64,000 bases of DNA from Caldilineaceae bacterium (GCA_011523365.1 WTGY01000066.1:1-64000); one strand, 5' to 3'. Positions 46,094 to 55,063 are shown, numbered from the stretch's first letter. The notes: generated by a model not told the origin, from the sequence alone. Numbers and translations: made by a program.

Positions 46094-47089
46094 TCAGCTT
46101 TCCAGACGAATTCGGGGATCCAGCCAGGCCAGGGTCAGGTCGGCCAGAAAATTGCCAATCACCAGGGCGAAAGTCAACAACACGATGATCGTGCTCGCCA
46201 GATACATGTCCTCACTCATCAGTGCATCCAGCAGCAGAGGCCCCACCAGCGGCAGAAGCAGTACCAGCGAGACGATCGTCGCACCGCTGATTATGCCGGG
46301 AAAACTCAAACCGATACTGGAAACTATCGGGTTGATGGCCACCCGCAAGCCATGCTTGAAATACACCTTCGCGCTCGACAACCCCTTCATCCGCGCCGTA
46401 TCCATGTAAGGCTCGCTCAATACATCCAGCATCTGCGCTCGCATCACGCGAATCGTGCCGGCCGTTCCCGCCGTGCCAATGATGACCACGACGACCCAAA
46501 TATGCTTCAGAAAGTCCACCACCTTTGCCCACGACCACGGCGCAAACAGATACTCCGCCGAAAATAGCCCGCCAACACTGGTCGACCCGAACACCATGAC
46601 CGACACAAAGAGAATGATCAGGGCCAGCAGAAAGTTGGGTGTGGCCATGCCGATGAAACCAATAACAGTGAACAGGTAGTCCCATCCCGAATACTGCTTT
46701 ACGGCCGAAAACATGCCGATCGCGATTCCCACCACCATGACGAAGACCAGCGTGACAAAGCTGACTGCCATCGTCAGCGCCAGCCGCTCATTCAGCAGAT
46801 CGCCGATCGGCTGTTTCATCACCATCGAGTATCCGAAATCAAACGTGACAATGGACGTGAACCAGCGCCAAAACCGGACAGGCACGGGCTTGTCCAGTGC
46901 AAACCGCTCGATTACAGGCTTGACCTGCGCCTCGATCTGCTCCGGCGCGAGCCGTTCCGCTTCAAGCTGCCCCCGCAAAACAGTCGAATAATCGCCCGGC
47001 GGCAACTCAACCACCACAAAGCTGATGATCGAGCTGAGCAGCAGGACCAGGAGCATGTTCAGCAACCGGCGGATGATGAACTGCTGCAT
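46094..47089 (-). CDS. Dpp-type ABC transporter permease (DppB-like)
   Basis: A 331-residue permease beginning 'MQQFIIRRLLNMLLVLLLSS', with 'VELPPGDYSTVLRGQLEAER', the EAA loop 'MDTARMKGLSSAKVYFKHGL', and the ending 'DLTLAWLDPRIRLES'. AAGGA precedes the ATG. It partners the DppC-like gene at 43251, although the GH127-like gene separates the two. A strong hairpin (47164-47196) divides it from the SBP gene upstream. Confidence 0.92.
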   Translation of the reverse strand: MQQFIIRRLLNMLLVLLLSSIISFVVVELPPGDYSTVLRGQLEAERLAPEQIEAQVKPVIERFALDKPVPVRFWRWFTSIVTFDFGYSMVMKQPIGDLLNERLALTMAVSFVTLVFVMVVGIAIGMFSAVKQYSGWDYLFTVIGFIGMATPNFLLALIILFVSVMVFGSTSVGGLFSAEYLFAPWSWAKVVDFLKHIWVVVVIIGTAGTAGTIRVMRAQMLDVLSEPYMDTARMKGLSSAKVYFKHGLRVAINPIVSSIGLSFPGIISGATIVSLVLLLPLVGPLLLDALMSEDMYLASTIIVLLTFALVIGNFLADLTLAWLDPRIRLES

Positions 47090-47163
47090 CGTTGTCCTTC
47101 TTACACTTGAAGAAAGAGAGAATGCCCACGAAGAGAGAAATTGGGAGCGAGGAGAGAAAAACT

Positions 47164-47196
47164 GTGAGGAGCGAGTAATGTTCTCCCGCTCCTCAC
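47164..47196 (-). terminator. Post-SBP hairpin with GAGAACA loop
   Basis: A perfect 10-bp stem, GTGAGGAGCG / CGCTCCTCAC, encloses a 13-base loop, GGAGAACATTACT (minus strand). The surrounding DNA is purine-rich on the same strand. The loop shares GAGAACA with the hairpins at 59777-59821 and 59837-59881. Confidence 0.7.
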
Positions 47197-47220
47197 TCCT
47201 TTTTCCTCACCCCTCTTTTC

Positions 47221-49179
47221 TTACCCCTCATCAATCCAGAACTGGTGGAACCAGGTGTCCCCTTCGTCCGGATTGATGACTACGATCTCGTCAGTACCAT
47301 AACGGCCCCATACGCCGCGCAGCTTCTTGCTGACCCCAATTGGTTTGGGGCTGTTCTGCACAAACCCCATGCCGAAGAGCTGGTCGGCCAGCAGCAGCTT
47401 GTGGCGGCGCAGTGCATCGCTGCGCTCCGCCTCGTCGGTTGTGGTGAAGCAGATATCCTCTAACTCAAACAGCTCGCGCAGTGCGCCGGTAGGCTCCACC
47501 CCGGGCCGTTCACCCTCCGGCTTGTCCCGGTTTCGCCACCAGGATGCATTCGACGGGGCGAAACCGTGCGCGCCGGTACCGATGATCAAGTCCCACAACC
47601 AGGTGCCGCCCCACCAGCCGAGGATATACACTTCAAAGTCCCGGTTCTTGATCCTTTCCGCCCGCACCGGGTGCTGTACGCTCTTGGGGAGGGAGCGTAC
47701 TCCTACCTCATTCCAGTATTCGGTGATGATCTCAAACGTATCGTCAGAGCCCGCCGGCCACCCCGAAACGAAGTAAGCGATCAAGGTCATCTTCGTGCCG
47801 TCGGCGAACGTTCTGTACCCCTCGTCGTCCCGGATGTCCAGGCCGATGGCATCCAACATTTCGGACGCTTTATCCGGATCATAGTCAATCCACTTGCCAT
47901 CGATCTCCGGGTCGTACTTGCCCGACTCGTTGATACCCTGCCCGACCTGGCCGAATCCACCGTATACCGTCTCCAGGATCAGACTCCGGTCGACTGCAAT
48001 CGACAGTGCCCGCCGGAAATCCGGCTCGCCAAGAACTTCAGCCCAGTTCGGATCGACATGGGCTGTATTGAAACCGATGCCCAGGTTGGTTTCCCGGACG
48101 TACAGGAGCGTGTCGATCTGCGACTTCTCCTCGTTTTCCTTAAACAGGACGATGTCTGTCCCCGAGGTCACGCGGCGAATGTAATGCGTCTCGCCGGCCA
48201 GGAATTTGAGCCTCTCGGTCTCTCCGTCCGCATCGCCCAGCAGGAAGTTCTCGCAATAGTCCGTGTAAGGCAGTTGCCGCCCGTCCTTGTCAACCACCCA
48301 GTAGTACGGATTCCGCTCCAGCCGGACCAGCTGTCCCTCTTTGTAGTCCACAATGCGCCACGGCCACAGAACCGGTCGCTCCGGGTCCTCCAGGTAGCGC
48401 GGCAGTCGCAGCGCGTCAACCATCTCCTGGAACTGCTCCTTGGGATCCTTGCCGTCAATCGGGTTAAAGGCCGGATGGAACTGCTCCATGTAGTGCGGCG
48501 CACAGCTGTCAATCGGCGTGTTCTCACCCCCGGAGAAACCCTGCGTCTCCAAAAGGAAAAGTGGCTTGGACCTGCCGAAATTGATCTGCAGCGTGTAGTC
48601 GTCAACCGCAATCATTTCGTCCCCGGCAGGATCCAGGTTGTACATGCTCCACGGGGAGTCCGCGTACTCTGACTTAACAATGTTGTCCCACCACCAAACA
48701 ATATCGGCGGTCGTGTAAGGCTCCCCGTCGGACCACCTTGCGCCCTTCCGCAAATAAAAGGTAATCGAGGTGGAATCATCCGAGAACTCCCACCCCTCGG
48801 CAAAGTGCGCCACAAATTCACTGCGATCGGAGAGCAGCCGCGCGTAGTTGATCTGGGCCAGCATATCGATGTCCTTGACATGGCCCAATTTCAACGTGCC
48901 GCCATACTGGCCTTCCTCCGGTTCGAGGATCTGAACATCCTTGGCGTCCCAAACCAGTGGATTGTCCGGTAGGCGCTCATCGAGCGGTGGCAACGTGCCG
49001 GCCTCCACCATCTCAGCCAGCATCGGTGCTTCCGGTCCTGCAGCCGCAGCCGGCGCCGCCTCCACTTCTGCGGGTGCCGCTTCCTGCACCGCAGGCGCGC
49101 ATGCCGCCATCACCGCGCCCGTCGTCGCTATCGCAGACAGACGCAAAAACGTTCGACGCGTAATCTCTCGTTCCAACAT
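47221..49179 (-). CDS. Dpp-type ABC transporter substrate-binding lipoprotein
   Basis: A 652-residue family 5 solute-binding protein, longer than the 18608 protein. The leader 'MLEREITRRTFLRLSAIATT' is Tat-like and ends in lipobox MAAC. The mature part has 'GWEFSDDSTSITFYLRKGAR', 'YTTADIVWWWDNIVKSEYAD' and 'DFRRALSIAVDRSLILETVY'. Family members of this length with a WWW-rich stretch are found with oligosaccharide importers. ATG 49179 has CAAGGAGGAAA at normal spacing; a longer frame to 49266 is not leader-like. A consensus promoter lies 138 bases upstream. It is the first gene of the SBP-DppB-GH127-DppC-DppDF-GH172-aminotransferase operon. Confidence 0.92.
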   Translation of the reverse strand: MLEREITRRTFLRLSAIATTGAVMAACAPAVQEAAPAEVEAAPAAAAGPEAPMLAEMVEAGTLPPLDERLPDNPLVWDAKDVQILEPEEGQYGGTLKLGHVKDIDMLAQINYARLLSDRSEFVAHFAEGWEFSDDSTSITFYLRKGARWSDGEPYTTADIVWWWDNIVKSEYADSPWSMYNLDPAGDEMIAVDDYTLQINFGRSKPLFLLETQGFSGGENTPIDSCAPHYMEQFHPAFNPIDGKDPKEQFQEMVDALRLPRYLEDPERPVLWPWRIVDYKEGQLVRLERNPYYWVVDKDGRQLPYTDYCENFLLGDADGETERLKFLAGETHYIRRVTSGTDIVLFKENEEKSQIDTLLYVRETNLGIGFNTAHVDPNWAEVLGEPDFRRALSIAVDRSLILETVYGGFGQVGQGINESGKYDPEIDGKWIDYDPDKASEMLDAIGLDIRDDEGYRTFADGTKMTLIAYFVSGWPAGSDDTFEIITEYWNEVGVRSLPKSVQHPVRAERIKNRDFEVYILGWWGGTWLWDLIIGTGAHGFAPSNASWWRNRDKPEGERPGVEPTGALRELFELEDICFTTTDEAERSDALRRHKLLLADQLFGMGFVQNSPKPIGVSKKLRGVWGRYGTDEIVVINPDEGDTWFHQFWIDEG

Positions 49180-49316
49180 CGGTTTTCCTCCTTGTGATGA
49201 TCTGCCGATGGTGATAATTTCGCAAAAATCACGGGAGTACGACGTGTTTGCAGGAGCGCCAAACAATAATTCGCTACTGTTTCTGCAATGTCGCCGGAGG
49301 AACGAGGGTTATATGG

Positions 49317-49345
49317 AGTATAAGTGTCGAATTACGGCCTGTCAA
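49317..49345 (-). promoter_or_regulatory. Consensus sigma70-type promoter upstream of the SBP at 47221
   Basis: On the minus strand, TTGACA (49345-49340) and TATACT (49322-49317) are separated by 17 bases. The spacer begins GGCCGTAATT, a block shared with the 61358-61385 element; the promoter at 37850-37878 shares GGCCG. Confidence 0.8.
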
Positions 49346-49460
49346 TGACGTTTCTTACACCCGGTGCATCCCAAAAAGGATGAGAACTCACGTATTCTTC
49401 TGGTAGCTGCCATTCCGCGGTCAGTTCCCCTTCCAATCTCCGGTAGCGGAAGCACCGCAA

Positions 49461-49489
49461 CTGACCACTAGCCACTGACCACTGCAGTT
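49461..49489. repeat. TGACCACT tandem repeat, copy a
   Basis: Partial tandem units of the form CTGACCACT end in ACTGCAGTT. They touch the left end of dispersed repeat copy 3. The same element follows the stop codons at 51268 and 54117. Confidence 0.6.
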
Positions 49490-49763
49490 CTGGGCGGTCG
49501 GGCCTTCGGCCCTCCCTTGTGCGGGGGCTCCGCCCCCGCAACGCCCCCCCCAACTACATGCCACGTCGACCTGGTGTCGACATTGGTGACGGGTGCCCAA
49601 TCGAAAGTGTCTGACCAGACCACATCCCGCCAGTCCCATCAAATCCCCGTAGGGGCAGGCCTTGTGCCTGCCCTCCGTCTCTGCCCAAGCCGGTAAACAA
49701 TGCCAGCCACCGCTGGCATAGATTCCCCGCCGGATCGGTCCCACTCCAAAACTGGAATGTACC
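49488..49763. repeat. Dispersed ~300-bp multi-hairpin repeat, copy 3
   Basis: It begins TTCTGGGCGGTCGGGCC and ends GGAATGTACCC. It retains the TGCGGGGGC hairpin and adds clearer stems: GGGCAGGC-cttgt-GCCTGCCC and TGCCAGC-cacc-GCTGGCA. It is shorter than copy 2 by about 50 bases, with internal differences. There is no gene within it. Purine/pyrimidine stems and the G-rich tract may make it a transcription end or a recombination site. Confidence 0.85.
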
Positions 49764-50031
49764 CTTTTCTTCCCCACTGTCGTTTATTCGCGAATTTTGG
49801 AACAGTCGGGTGGGCCGTGCGTCCAGGCCGGCAACCTCAGTTCGCGCCTTCCAATCCGTCAAAGCACGGGCGGTAGAAGATCAAGAGAAAATATGCTTCT
49901 TTCAGTGGGGAATCCCGCAGTCGCTTCCCAAGCGTAGCGCATCGCCGCGGGCGGGGAGAATGGGGGCAGAAATGAATGTCTTATCAACCTTTGGGCCGGG
50001 AGGCCGCTCCGGTGTTCAAGCAATACAGAGT
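49764..50031. other. Intergenic DNA, nothing recognised
   Basis: About 270 bases between the repeat and the membrane-fusion protein stop. I see no gene, no convincing terminator and no clear repeat here. Confidence 0.4.
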
Positions 50032-51195
50032 CTAGCGCTCGAAAACCTCCTCGTCCTCTTCCAGGCCGGCAAGCACCTCGGTCCGTTCACCGTCGGTTAC
50101 GCCCAGAGTAATGTCGACCTCGATCGTATTCTCACCCTCTTTGACCAGCGCGTAACGGCGGTTGAAGTAACTGTGGATCGCCGCATTGGGGATGGTGAGT
50201 ATGTCCTCTTTTCGCTCTACAACAATGCGCAGATCGGCCAGGGCCCCGATCTGCAGCTCCAGTTCAGGCGCCGTGAACTCAACTCGAATCGGCAGACCTT
50301 CATCGGCGGCGCTCGGCGTTGAGACCTGAATAAGCTGGCCCGTAACCTCGCTCTGTGGGTAATCGCGAAAGAGGATCGTAACAGCCTGCCCAATCCGTAG
50401 CTTCGGCAACGCCTCTTCGCTGGGACCCGAACTCCTGATCTCGAGGGCGTCGGGTGCCGCCAGCCCCATAACCGGCGCGTATTCCGCCACCAGTTGTCCT
50501 GCCTCCCCGTCCGTGTAGCGCACCACCCCGTCGAACGGTGCCAGCAACTGCGCCTGCCCGATGCGGTCTCGCAGCATCTCCACGTCAATCCCCTTCAGTT
50601 CAGCCTCCGCCTGGTAGAGCGCAATCTCTCTGTCATGCTGGTCTGCCAGCAGCGCCAGCTTCGTCTCCGCCGCCGTCACCGCCAGCCCCATGCGCGCAAC
50701 GTCGGTCTCGGTTGCGCCGTCGCGCCCCTGCTCCAGCACTAACCTCTCCATCTCCAGGGCAGCCCGCGCCTCCGCCAGTGCTAACTCCTTGGCTCCCTGC
50801 GCCGTTTGCACCCTCAGCCGGGCGATCTCCAGCTGTTTCTCTGCTTTGGCAAGCTCATGCGGCAAGAATCCCACATCCAGTTCGGCTAAAACCTGACCTG
50901 CCTCCACCAGATCGCCCGGTTCAACATGAAATCCGTTCAGCCGGCCTCCGATACGAAAGGAAAGGTTCACTCGCCGCAGCGAATCCACCATGCCCAACAG
51001 CGTCACGCTGTCCACTATATCGCCGCGTTCAATTCGATGCACCGCTTTGGGAACTGGTACAGGCGTAGGAATGGGAGTTGGCGTCACCAACACATCGCCC
51101 GGCAGCTGTTCACAACCGGCGACCAGCGCGGCCACCAGCAAACCAACAGCCAGCCTTAACCCGCTTCGCTTCGCATAGCCAAGAAAAACTAGCAT
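50032..51195 (-). CDS. Membrane-fusion (HlyD/RND adaptor-like) lipoprotein, orphan
   Basis: A 387-residue periplasmic adaptor-type protein. The N-terminal leader ends in lipobox VAGC with the lipid cysteine at residue 28, followed by a proline-rich 'TPTPIPTPVPVPK' linker. The barrel-sandwich (lipoyl-like) half 'GGRLNGFHVEPGDLVEAGQV' matches its partner 'AQLLAPFDGVVRYTDGEAG', with a coiled-coil between ('KLALLADQHDREIALYQAEA'). It ends in a beta-barrel segment. No ABC or RND pump gene is adjacent. In Chloroflexota, which lack a classical outer membrane, such adaptors usually pair with MacB-type ABC proteins; a partner may lie outside the window. Confidence 0.85.
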   Translation of the reverse strand: MLVFLGYAKRSGLRLAVGLLVAALVAGCEQLPGDVLVTPTPIPTPVPVPKAVHRIERGDIVDSVTLLGMVDSLRRVNLSFRIGGRLNGFHVEPGDLVEAGQVLAELDVGFLPHELAKAEKQLEIARLRVQTAQGAKELALAEARAALEMERLVLEQGRDGATETDVARMGLAVTAAETKLALLADQHDREIALYQAEAELKGIDVEMLRDRIGQAQLLAPFDGVVRYTDGEAGQLVAEYAPVMGLAAPDALEIRSSGPSEEALPKLRIGQAVTILFRDYPQSEVTGQLIQVSTPSAADEGLPIRVEFTAPELELQIGALADLRIVVERKEDILTIPNAAIHSYFNRRYALVKEGENTIEVDITLGVTDGERTEVLAGLEEDEEVFER

Positions 51196-51241
51196 GATCC
51201 CGGGGTCTTGCTCATCCCCAAACGTCCACTAACTTACTATT

Positions 51242-51269
51242 TGACCACTGACCACTGACCACTGCAGTT
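51242..51269. repeat. TGACCACT tandem repeat, copy b
   Basis: Three near-perfect 7-base units (TGACCAC) lie in tandem and end in ACTGCAGTT. The end overlaps the TAA stop of the Gfo/Idh/MocA gene. On the minus strand the repeat reads as AGTGGTC units beginning at once after the stop. Confidence 0.7.
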
Positions 51270-52353
51270 ACTCCGTTTCCTCCGGCCTGACTTCGCGCCC
51301 CTCTTTCGCCGACAGTTGCGCCGCACGACAAAACCGCAGCACCGCCTTCCCTTCCTCGCCGCTCAGCTCTGACTGCCGCCCTTCCGCAATCGCGTCAACG
51401 AAATCATGCACACCGGCAACGAAACTGGATCCCCAGTCCGAGTCGACCTCGGGAAACGCCTTCGTCTCGCCGTCCCGGTACATCTCCACCGCCGGCCTGT
51501 CCAGCAACATCGACGTACAGCGGTTTACCCAGATAAACCCGCGCGAGCCGGTCAGCTCGACCCACTCATCCTCAGGCCGCCCGTACTTGGTCGGCACCAG
51601 AATGTCGTCTGAGGTTACCGCTTCGTAGGAGCCGTACTTCTCGGCATCCTTGTACTTCCAGATTACGACGGCCGGGCTGTCAAGCATCCAGCCATGTTGG
51701 ATGGGGCGGTGCGTGATCCAGGCAAAGACCTTCTCCGGCACGCCCATGAACCACTGCGCGATAGAGAAGAGATGGTATCCATAGTCGAGGATCACCCGCC
51801 CGCCGCCGCCCCGGGCCGGGTCGAAGCGCCATTCCCAGCGCCTGTACGGTATCTCCCAGTCTTCTCCCGAGACGCCCTGCACGCACTTGATGCGTATCGA
51901 GAGCGGCTCGCCAACTGCGCCGTCGTCGAGAAGCTGTTTGGCTTTGATCAGGGGCGGGTAGAAGCGAAAGTTCTCAAAAACGCGCAGCAGCTTGCCAGCA
52001 CGCCCCGCCGCCTCGATCAGCGCATCGCACTCGGCAACCGTGATCGCCATCGGCTTTTGAATCGAAACGTGCTTGCCCGTCTCCAGCGCGGCGATTCCCA
52101 TCTCCGCATGCAGATGGTGAGGCGTAATCACCTCCACCGCGTCCACCTCAGGGTCGGCGAGCAGATGCCGGTAATCGGTGTACGTCTTCCCAATCTGCCA
52201 CTCTGACGCGCGCCGCTGCAGCAGCGTCTCGTCGACGTCGCAAATGGCGTGAAGTTCCGCTTTGGGGTAGTCCTGGTAACCGAGGTAGTGCAGGTCGGTG
52301 ATCGCGCCGGCGCCGATAAAGCCGACGCGCAGTTTCGTCGCACCGCCGCTCAC
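51268..52353 (-). CDS. Gfo/Idh/MocA family oxidoreductase
   Basis: A 361-residue NAD(P)-dependent oxidoreductase. The Rossmann loop GAGAIT is at residues 14-19, and the conserved lysine is K100 in SIQKPMAITV (QKP rather than EKP, as in the protein at 1313). 'VILDYGYHLFSIAQWFMG' is where the catalytic histidine and aspartate are expected. The start is GTG and overlaps the ThDP-enzyme stop by four bases (GTGA), showing coupling. It is the last gene of the operon led by the tandem SBPs. The AGTGGTC tandem repeat follows its stop. Confidence 0.9.
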   Translation of the reverse strand: MSGGATKLRVGFIGAGAITDLHYLGYQDYPKAELHAICDVDETLLQRRASEWQIGKTYTDYRHLLADPEVDAVEVITPHHLHAEMGIAALETGKHVSIQKPMAITVAECDALIEAAGRAGKLLRVFENFRFYPPLIKAKQLLDDGAVGEPLSIRIKCVQGVSGEDWEIPYRRWEWRFDPARGGGGRVILDYGYHLFSIAQWFMGVPEKVFAWITHRPIQHGWMLDSPAVVIWKYKDAEKYGSYEAVTSDDILVPTKYGRPEDEWVELTGSRGFIWVNRCTSMLLDRPAVEMYRDGETKAFPEVDSDWGSSFVAGVHDFVDAIAEGRQSELSGEEGKAVLRFCRAAQLSAKEGREVRPEETE

Positions 52354-53990
52354 TGTTCCGCCTCAAAAATGCGCGCCGATGGCTCCATGATCGGCCACGG
52401 CAGCGTTCCCGGCAACTCGATCAGAGCACTCCGATCCGCTTCGATCGCTTTCGCCACCGCAGGGCCAAGCTGCTCAACTGATTCGACCCGGCAGCCGTCC
52501 ACACCGAATGCCCCCGCCAGTCCCATGAAATCCGGGTTCACCAAATCCACCTCGTGCGCAGCACCGTAGCGGGCCTCCTGCTGCGGCCGCAGGACCCCGT
52601 AGGCCGAATCATTGAACACCAAAGTGACAATCGGCAAACCAAGCTGCACCGCCGCCGCCAGCTCCTGGCAGTTAAAAAGGAAGCCGCCGTCTCCGCAAAG
52701 CACAACCACCGGCCGCTCCGGTTTGGCTACCTTGGCCCCGATCGCGGCCGGCAGCCCAAAGCCCAGCGTGCAGAACCCCCACGGGTAGATGTTCGTCCGC
52801 GGTTCATAAATGTCCAGCAAGCGACGGCACCAGTACGCGGCCACCGTCAAGTCGCTAACGATGATCGTCTCACGCGGCAGCGCCTTCCTCAGTGTCTGCA
52901 CAAGCTCTATACCCTCGGGCGCTCGTTCCTGGCAGTAGCCCCATACCTTCTGCCGCAACTCTGCGACCCCGGCGGCACTGCCGTTATCCTCCCGACTCGC
53001 ATCCTGCAACTGCTCGTTGATCAGCTGCAGAGCCGCGCGCGCATCCCCCAAGACGCCCACCGTGGCCTGGTAGTTGCGGTCGATCTCTTCAGGGTCGATC
53101 TCGATATGGATAAGCGACTCCGGCAGGCGCAGCCCCCAGCGATCACTCTCTTCCTCAGTAAAGCGCGTGCCCACCGCCAGCATCGCGTCAGATTCAGCCA
53201 GAAATGCCCGCGCGTGCGGATGCAAAATGGTTGCGCCCGCGGCCAGCGGGTGATCGTCCGCCACCGCGCCCTTGCCCAGGACCGTTGTGAAGATCGGCGT
53301 CTGCAACCGCTCGGCCAGCGCCTGCAGCTCTGCGCCCGCCCCACTCCCGATCACACCACCGCCAGCCCATATCACCGGCCGCCGCGCCGCTCGCAACAGC
53401 CGCACCGCCCGTTCCACCTGCTCCGGGTCAGGCGTCGCCCGCTCAACCGCAGTTGGCGCCGGGACCGTCACGACGTCGCTTTCGTCCAGCGTATCGCACG
53501 GAATCTCCACCGCGACCGGTCGCGGCCGTCCGCTCAGCATCTGCTCGAAAGCCTCCCGCATTACCCCGGGGATCTCCGCCACCGTATCCGCCCTCGCCCG
53601 CCACTTCGTCACCGGCGTAAAGCTCCCAAGCTGGTCCTCGCACTCGTGCAGATACCCCTTGCCCAGCCCGATTCCCTCAACCGGGATCTGGCTGGCAATA
53701 CATAAAACCGGCGAAGAGTCGCTGTAGGCCGTCCCCAACGACGCCAGCGTATTCAGAGCAGCCGGCCCTGTCGTACTCAGGCAAACGCCAACCTCGCCGC
53801 TGGCCCGCGCGTAGCCGTCGGCCATAAACGCCGCCCCCTGTTCATGCCGGGCAAGAATGTGCCGGATCCCGCCCATCTCCCGCAGCGCGTCGTAGATGCC
53901 CAGATTGTGCGTCCCCGGAATGCCGAATACAGTGTCGACACCGTGCGCCTCCAGAGACCGGACGACGGCTTCACCACCGGTCATGCGCAT
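52350..53990 (-). CDS. Thiamine diphosphate-dependent enzyme (acetolactate synthase-like)
   Basis: A 546-residue three-domain ThDP enzyme. The N-terminal Pyr domain has catalytic E50 in ARHEQGAAFMADGYAR, the middle domain is DHS-like, and the C-terminal PP domain has the metal-binding motif beginning GDGG at 433-436 and ending at NCQEL. The family includes acetolactate synthase and 2-oxo acid decarboxylases. The small regulatory subunit of acetolactate synthase is absent, and the context is carbohydrate import plus Gfo/Idh/MocA, so a decarboxylase or inositol-like role is at least as likely. ATG 53990 is used. It follows the MalG-like permease by 126 bases, including the TGACCACT repeat. Confidence 0.88.
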   Translation of the reverse strand: MRMTGGEAVVRSLEAHGVDTVFGIPGTHNLGIYDALREMGGIRHILARHEQGAAFMADGYARASGEVGVCLSTTGPAALNTLASLGTAYSDSSPVLCIASQIPVEGIGLGKGYLHECEDQLGSFTPVTKWRARADTVAEIPGVMREAFEQMLSGRPRPVAVEIPCDTLDESDVVTVPAPTAVERATPDPEQVERAVRLLRAARRPVIWAGGGVIGSGAGAELQALAERLQTPIFTTVLGKGAVADDHPLAAGATILHPHARAFLAESDAMLAVGTRFTEEESDRWGLRLPESLIHIEIDPEEIDRNYQATVGVLGDARAALQLINEQLQDASREDNGSAAGVAELRQKVWGYCQERAPEGIELVQTLRKALPRETIIVSDLTVAAYWCRRLLDIYEPRTNIYPWGFCTLGFGLPAAIGAKVAKPERPVVVLCGDGGFLFNCQELAAAVQLGLPIVTLVFNDSAYGVLRPQQEARYGAAHEVDLVNPDFMGLAGAFGVDGCRVESVEQLGPAVAKAIEADRSALIELPGTLPWPIMEPSARIFEAEQ

Positions 53991-54087
53991 CGATCAGTAA
54001 CTCCCATGAATTGTAGAAAGAGGATTGTACACACAAGGGTATGATGTTCGTCGGACGGCGTCGCGACAAACAGTGGCCAATAGCCGT

Positions 54088-54118
54088 CACTGACCACTGA
54101 TCACTAACCACTGCAGTT
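54088..54118. repeat. TGACCACT tandem repeat, copy c
   Basis: Degenerate tandem units (CACTGACCACTGATCACT) end in ACTGCAGTT, overlapping the TAA stop of the permease at 54117. The position relative to the stop is the same as in copy b. Confidence 0.65.
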
Positions 54119-54983
54119 AAGCCTTCAGGCCCGTCATCGCAATGCCGCGGATGAAGTAACGCGAGGCAAAGCTGTATATCACCATGACCGGAACAACCGT
54201 CAGCATAGAACCGGCCGCCCACATCTCGTAACGCGTCCACCACAAATTGCGTAGGCCGGCCAGCACCAGCGGTAGCGTCTGGTTATCCTGGCTGTTCAGG
54301 ACGATGAGCGGCCACAGAAAACTGTCCCAGTTGAAGAGGTAGACAAAGACTGCAAGCGCCGACATCGGTGACAACGACATCGGCAGCACCAGAGTGAAAA
54401 AGATACGCCATTCGGACGCGCCGTCAATGCGGGCCGCATCGATCAGTTCGAACGGGATGCTTTCCATGAACTGGCGCATCAGGAAGATACCGAATGCCGT
54501 GTAAAAGCCGGTTACGATGATGCCGCCCAAATGGTCCGCCAGCCCGAAACTGTTCGCAATCGTGATATACAGCGGAACCATGATCACCGCAAAGGGCACC
54601 ATCATAGTCGACAGGATGATGGTGAAAAGTACCTCCTTGCCCACAAAACGATACTTGGAAAAGATGTACCCCATCACCGACGACGTGAAAACGGAAACCA
54701 CCGTTACCGACACCGCCGATACGATGCTGTTGCGGAAAGCGGCTACGAAATTCACCCTGCCTAAAATCTCTTCATAATTGCGCAATGTCCACGTCTCTGG
54801 CAGCAGCGCCCTTGATTCCACAAGCTCCTTGAACGGCTTGAGCGAAGCAAAGATCATCCAGATAAAGGGGAAGATGGCTACCACGACCATCCCAAGCAGG
54901 AAAATCTGTATGAGACCTTGTGATATCAAAATGCGCCTGGGCAGACGGCGCCGCGCAGGTCTTGCCTCACTTATAACTGCCAT
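54117..54983 (-). CDS. CUT1-type carbohydrate ABC transporter permease (MalG-like)
   Basis: A 288-residue permease with the EAA loop 'DAARIDGASEWRIFFTLVLP' and the usual end 'FIRGIAMTGLKA'. A basic N-terminus ('ARPARRRLPRRILISQ') precedes the first membrane span. It forms a pair with 55064-56020 and works with the tandem SBPs at 58312 and 59893. No ATPase gene accompanies it. Confidence 0.92.
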   Translation of the reverse strand: MAVISEARPARRRLPRRILISQGLIQIFLLGMVVVAIFPFIWMIFASLKPFKELVESRALLPETWTLRNYEEILGRVNFVAAFRNSIVSAVSVTVVSVFTSSVMGYIFSKYRFVGKEVLFTIILSTMMVPFAVIMVPLYITIANSFGLADHLGGIIVTGFYTAFGIFLMRQFMESIPFELIDAARIDGASEWRIFFTLVLPMSLSPMSALAVFVYLFNWDSFLWPLIVLNSQDNQTLPLVLAGLRNLWWTRYEMWAAGSMLTVVPVMVIYSFASRYFIRGIAMTGLKA

Positions 54984-55063
54984 TACCGTCTCTCCTCCAA
55001 TGTTAGGTCGCCGATTTCCATCGCCAGTGCTCGTTCCAAATGCATGTCACGTGCCGGGAACCG

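Noticed and set aside
52350..53990. Assignment as a biosynthetic acetolactate synthase (ilvB)
   Set aside because: No small regulatory subunit, ilvC or leu genes lie nearby, and the context is carbohydrate catabolism, so I kept the broad ThDP-enzyme call.
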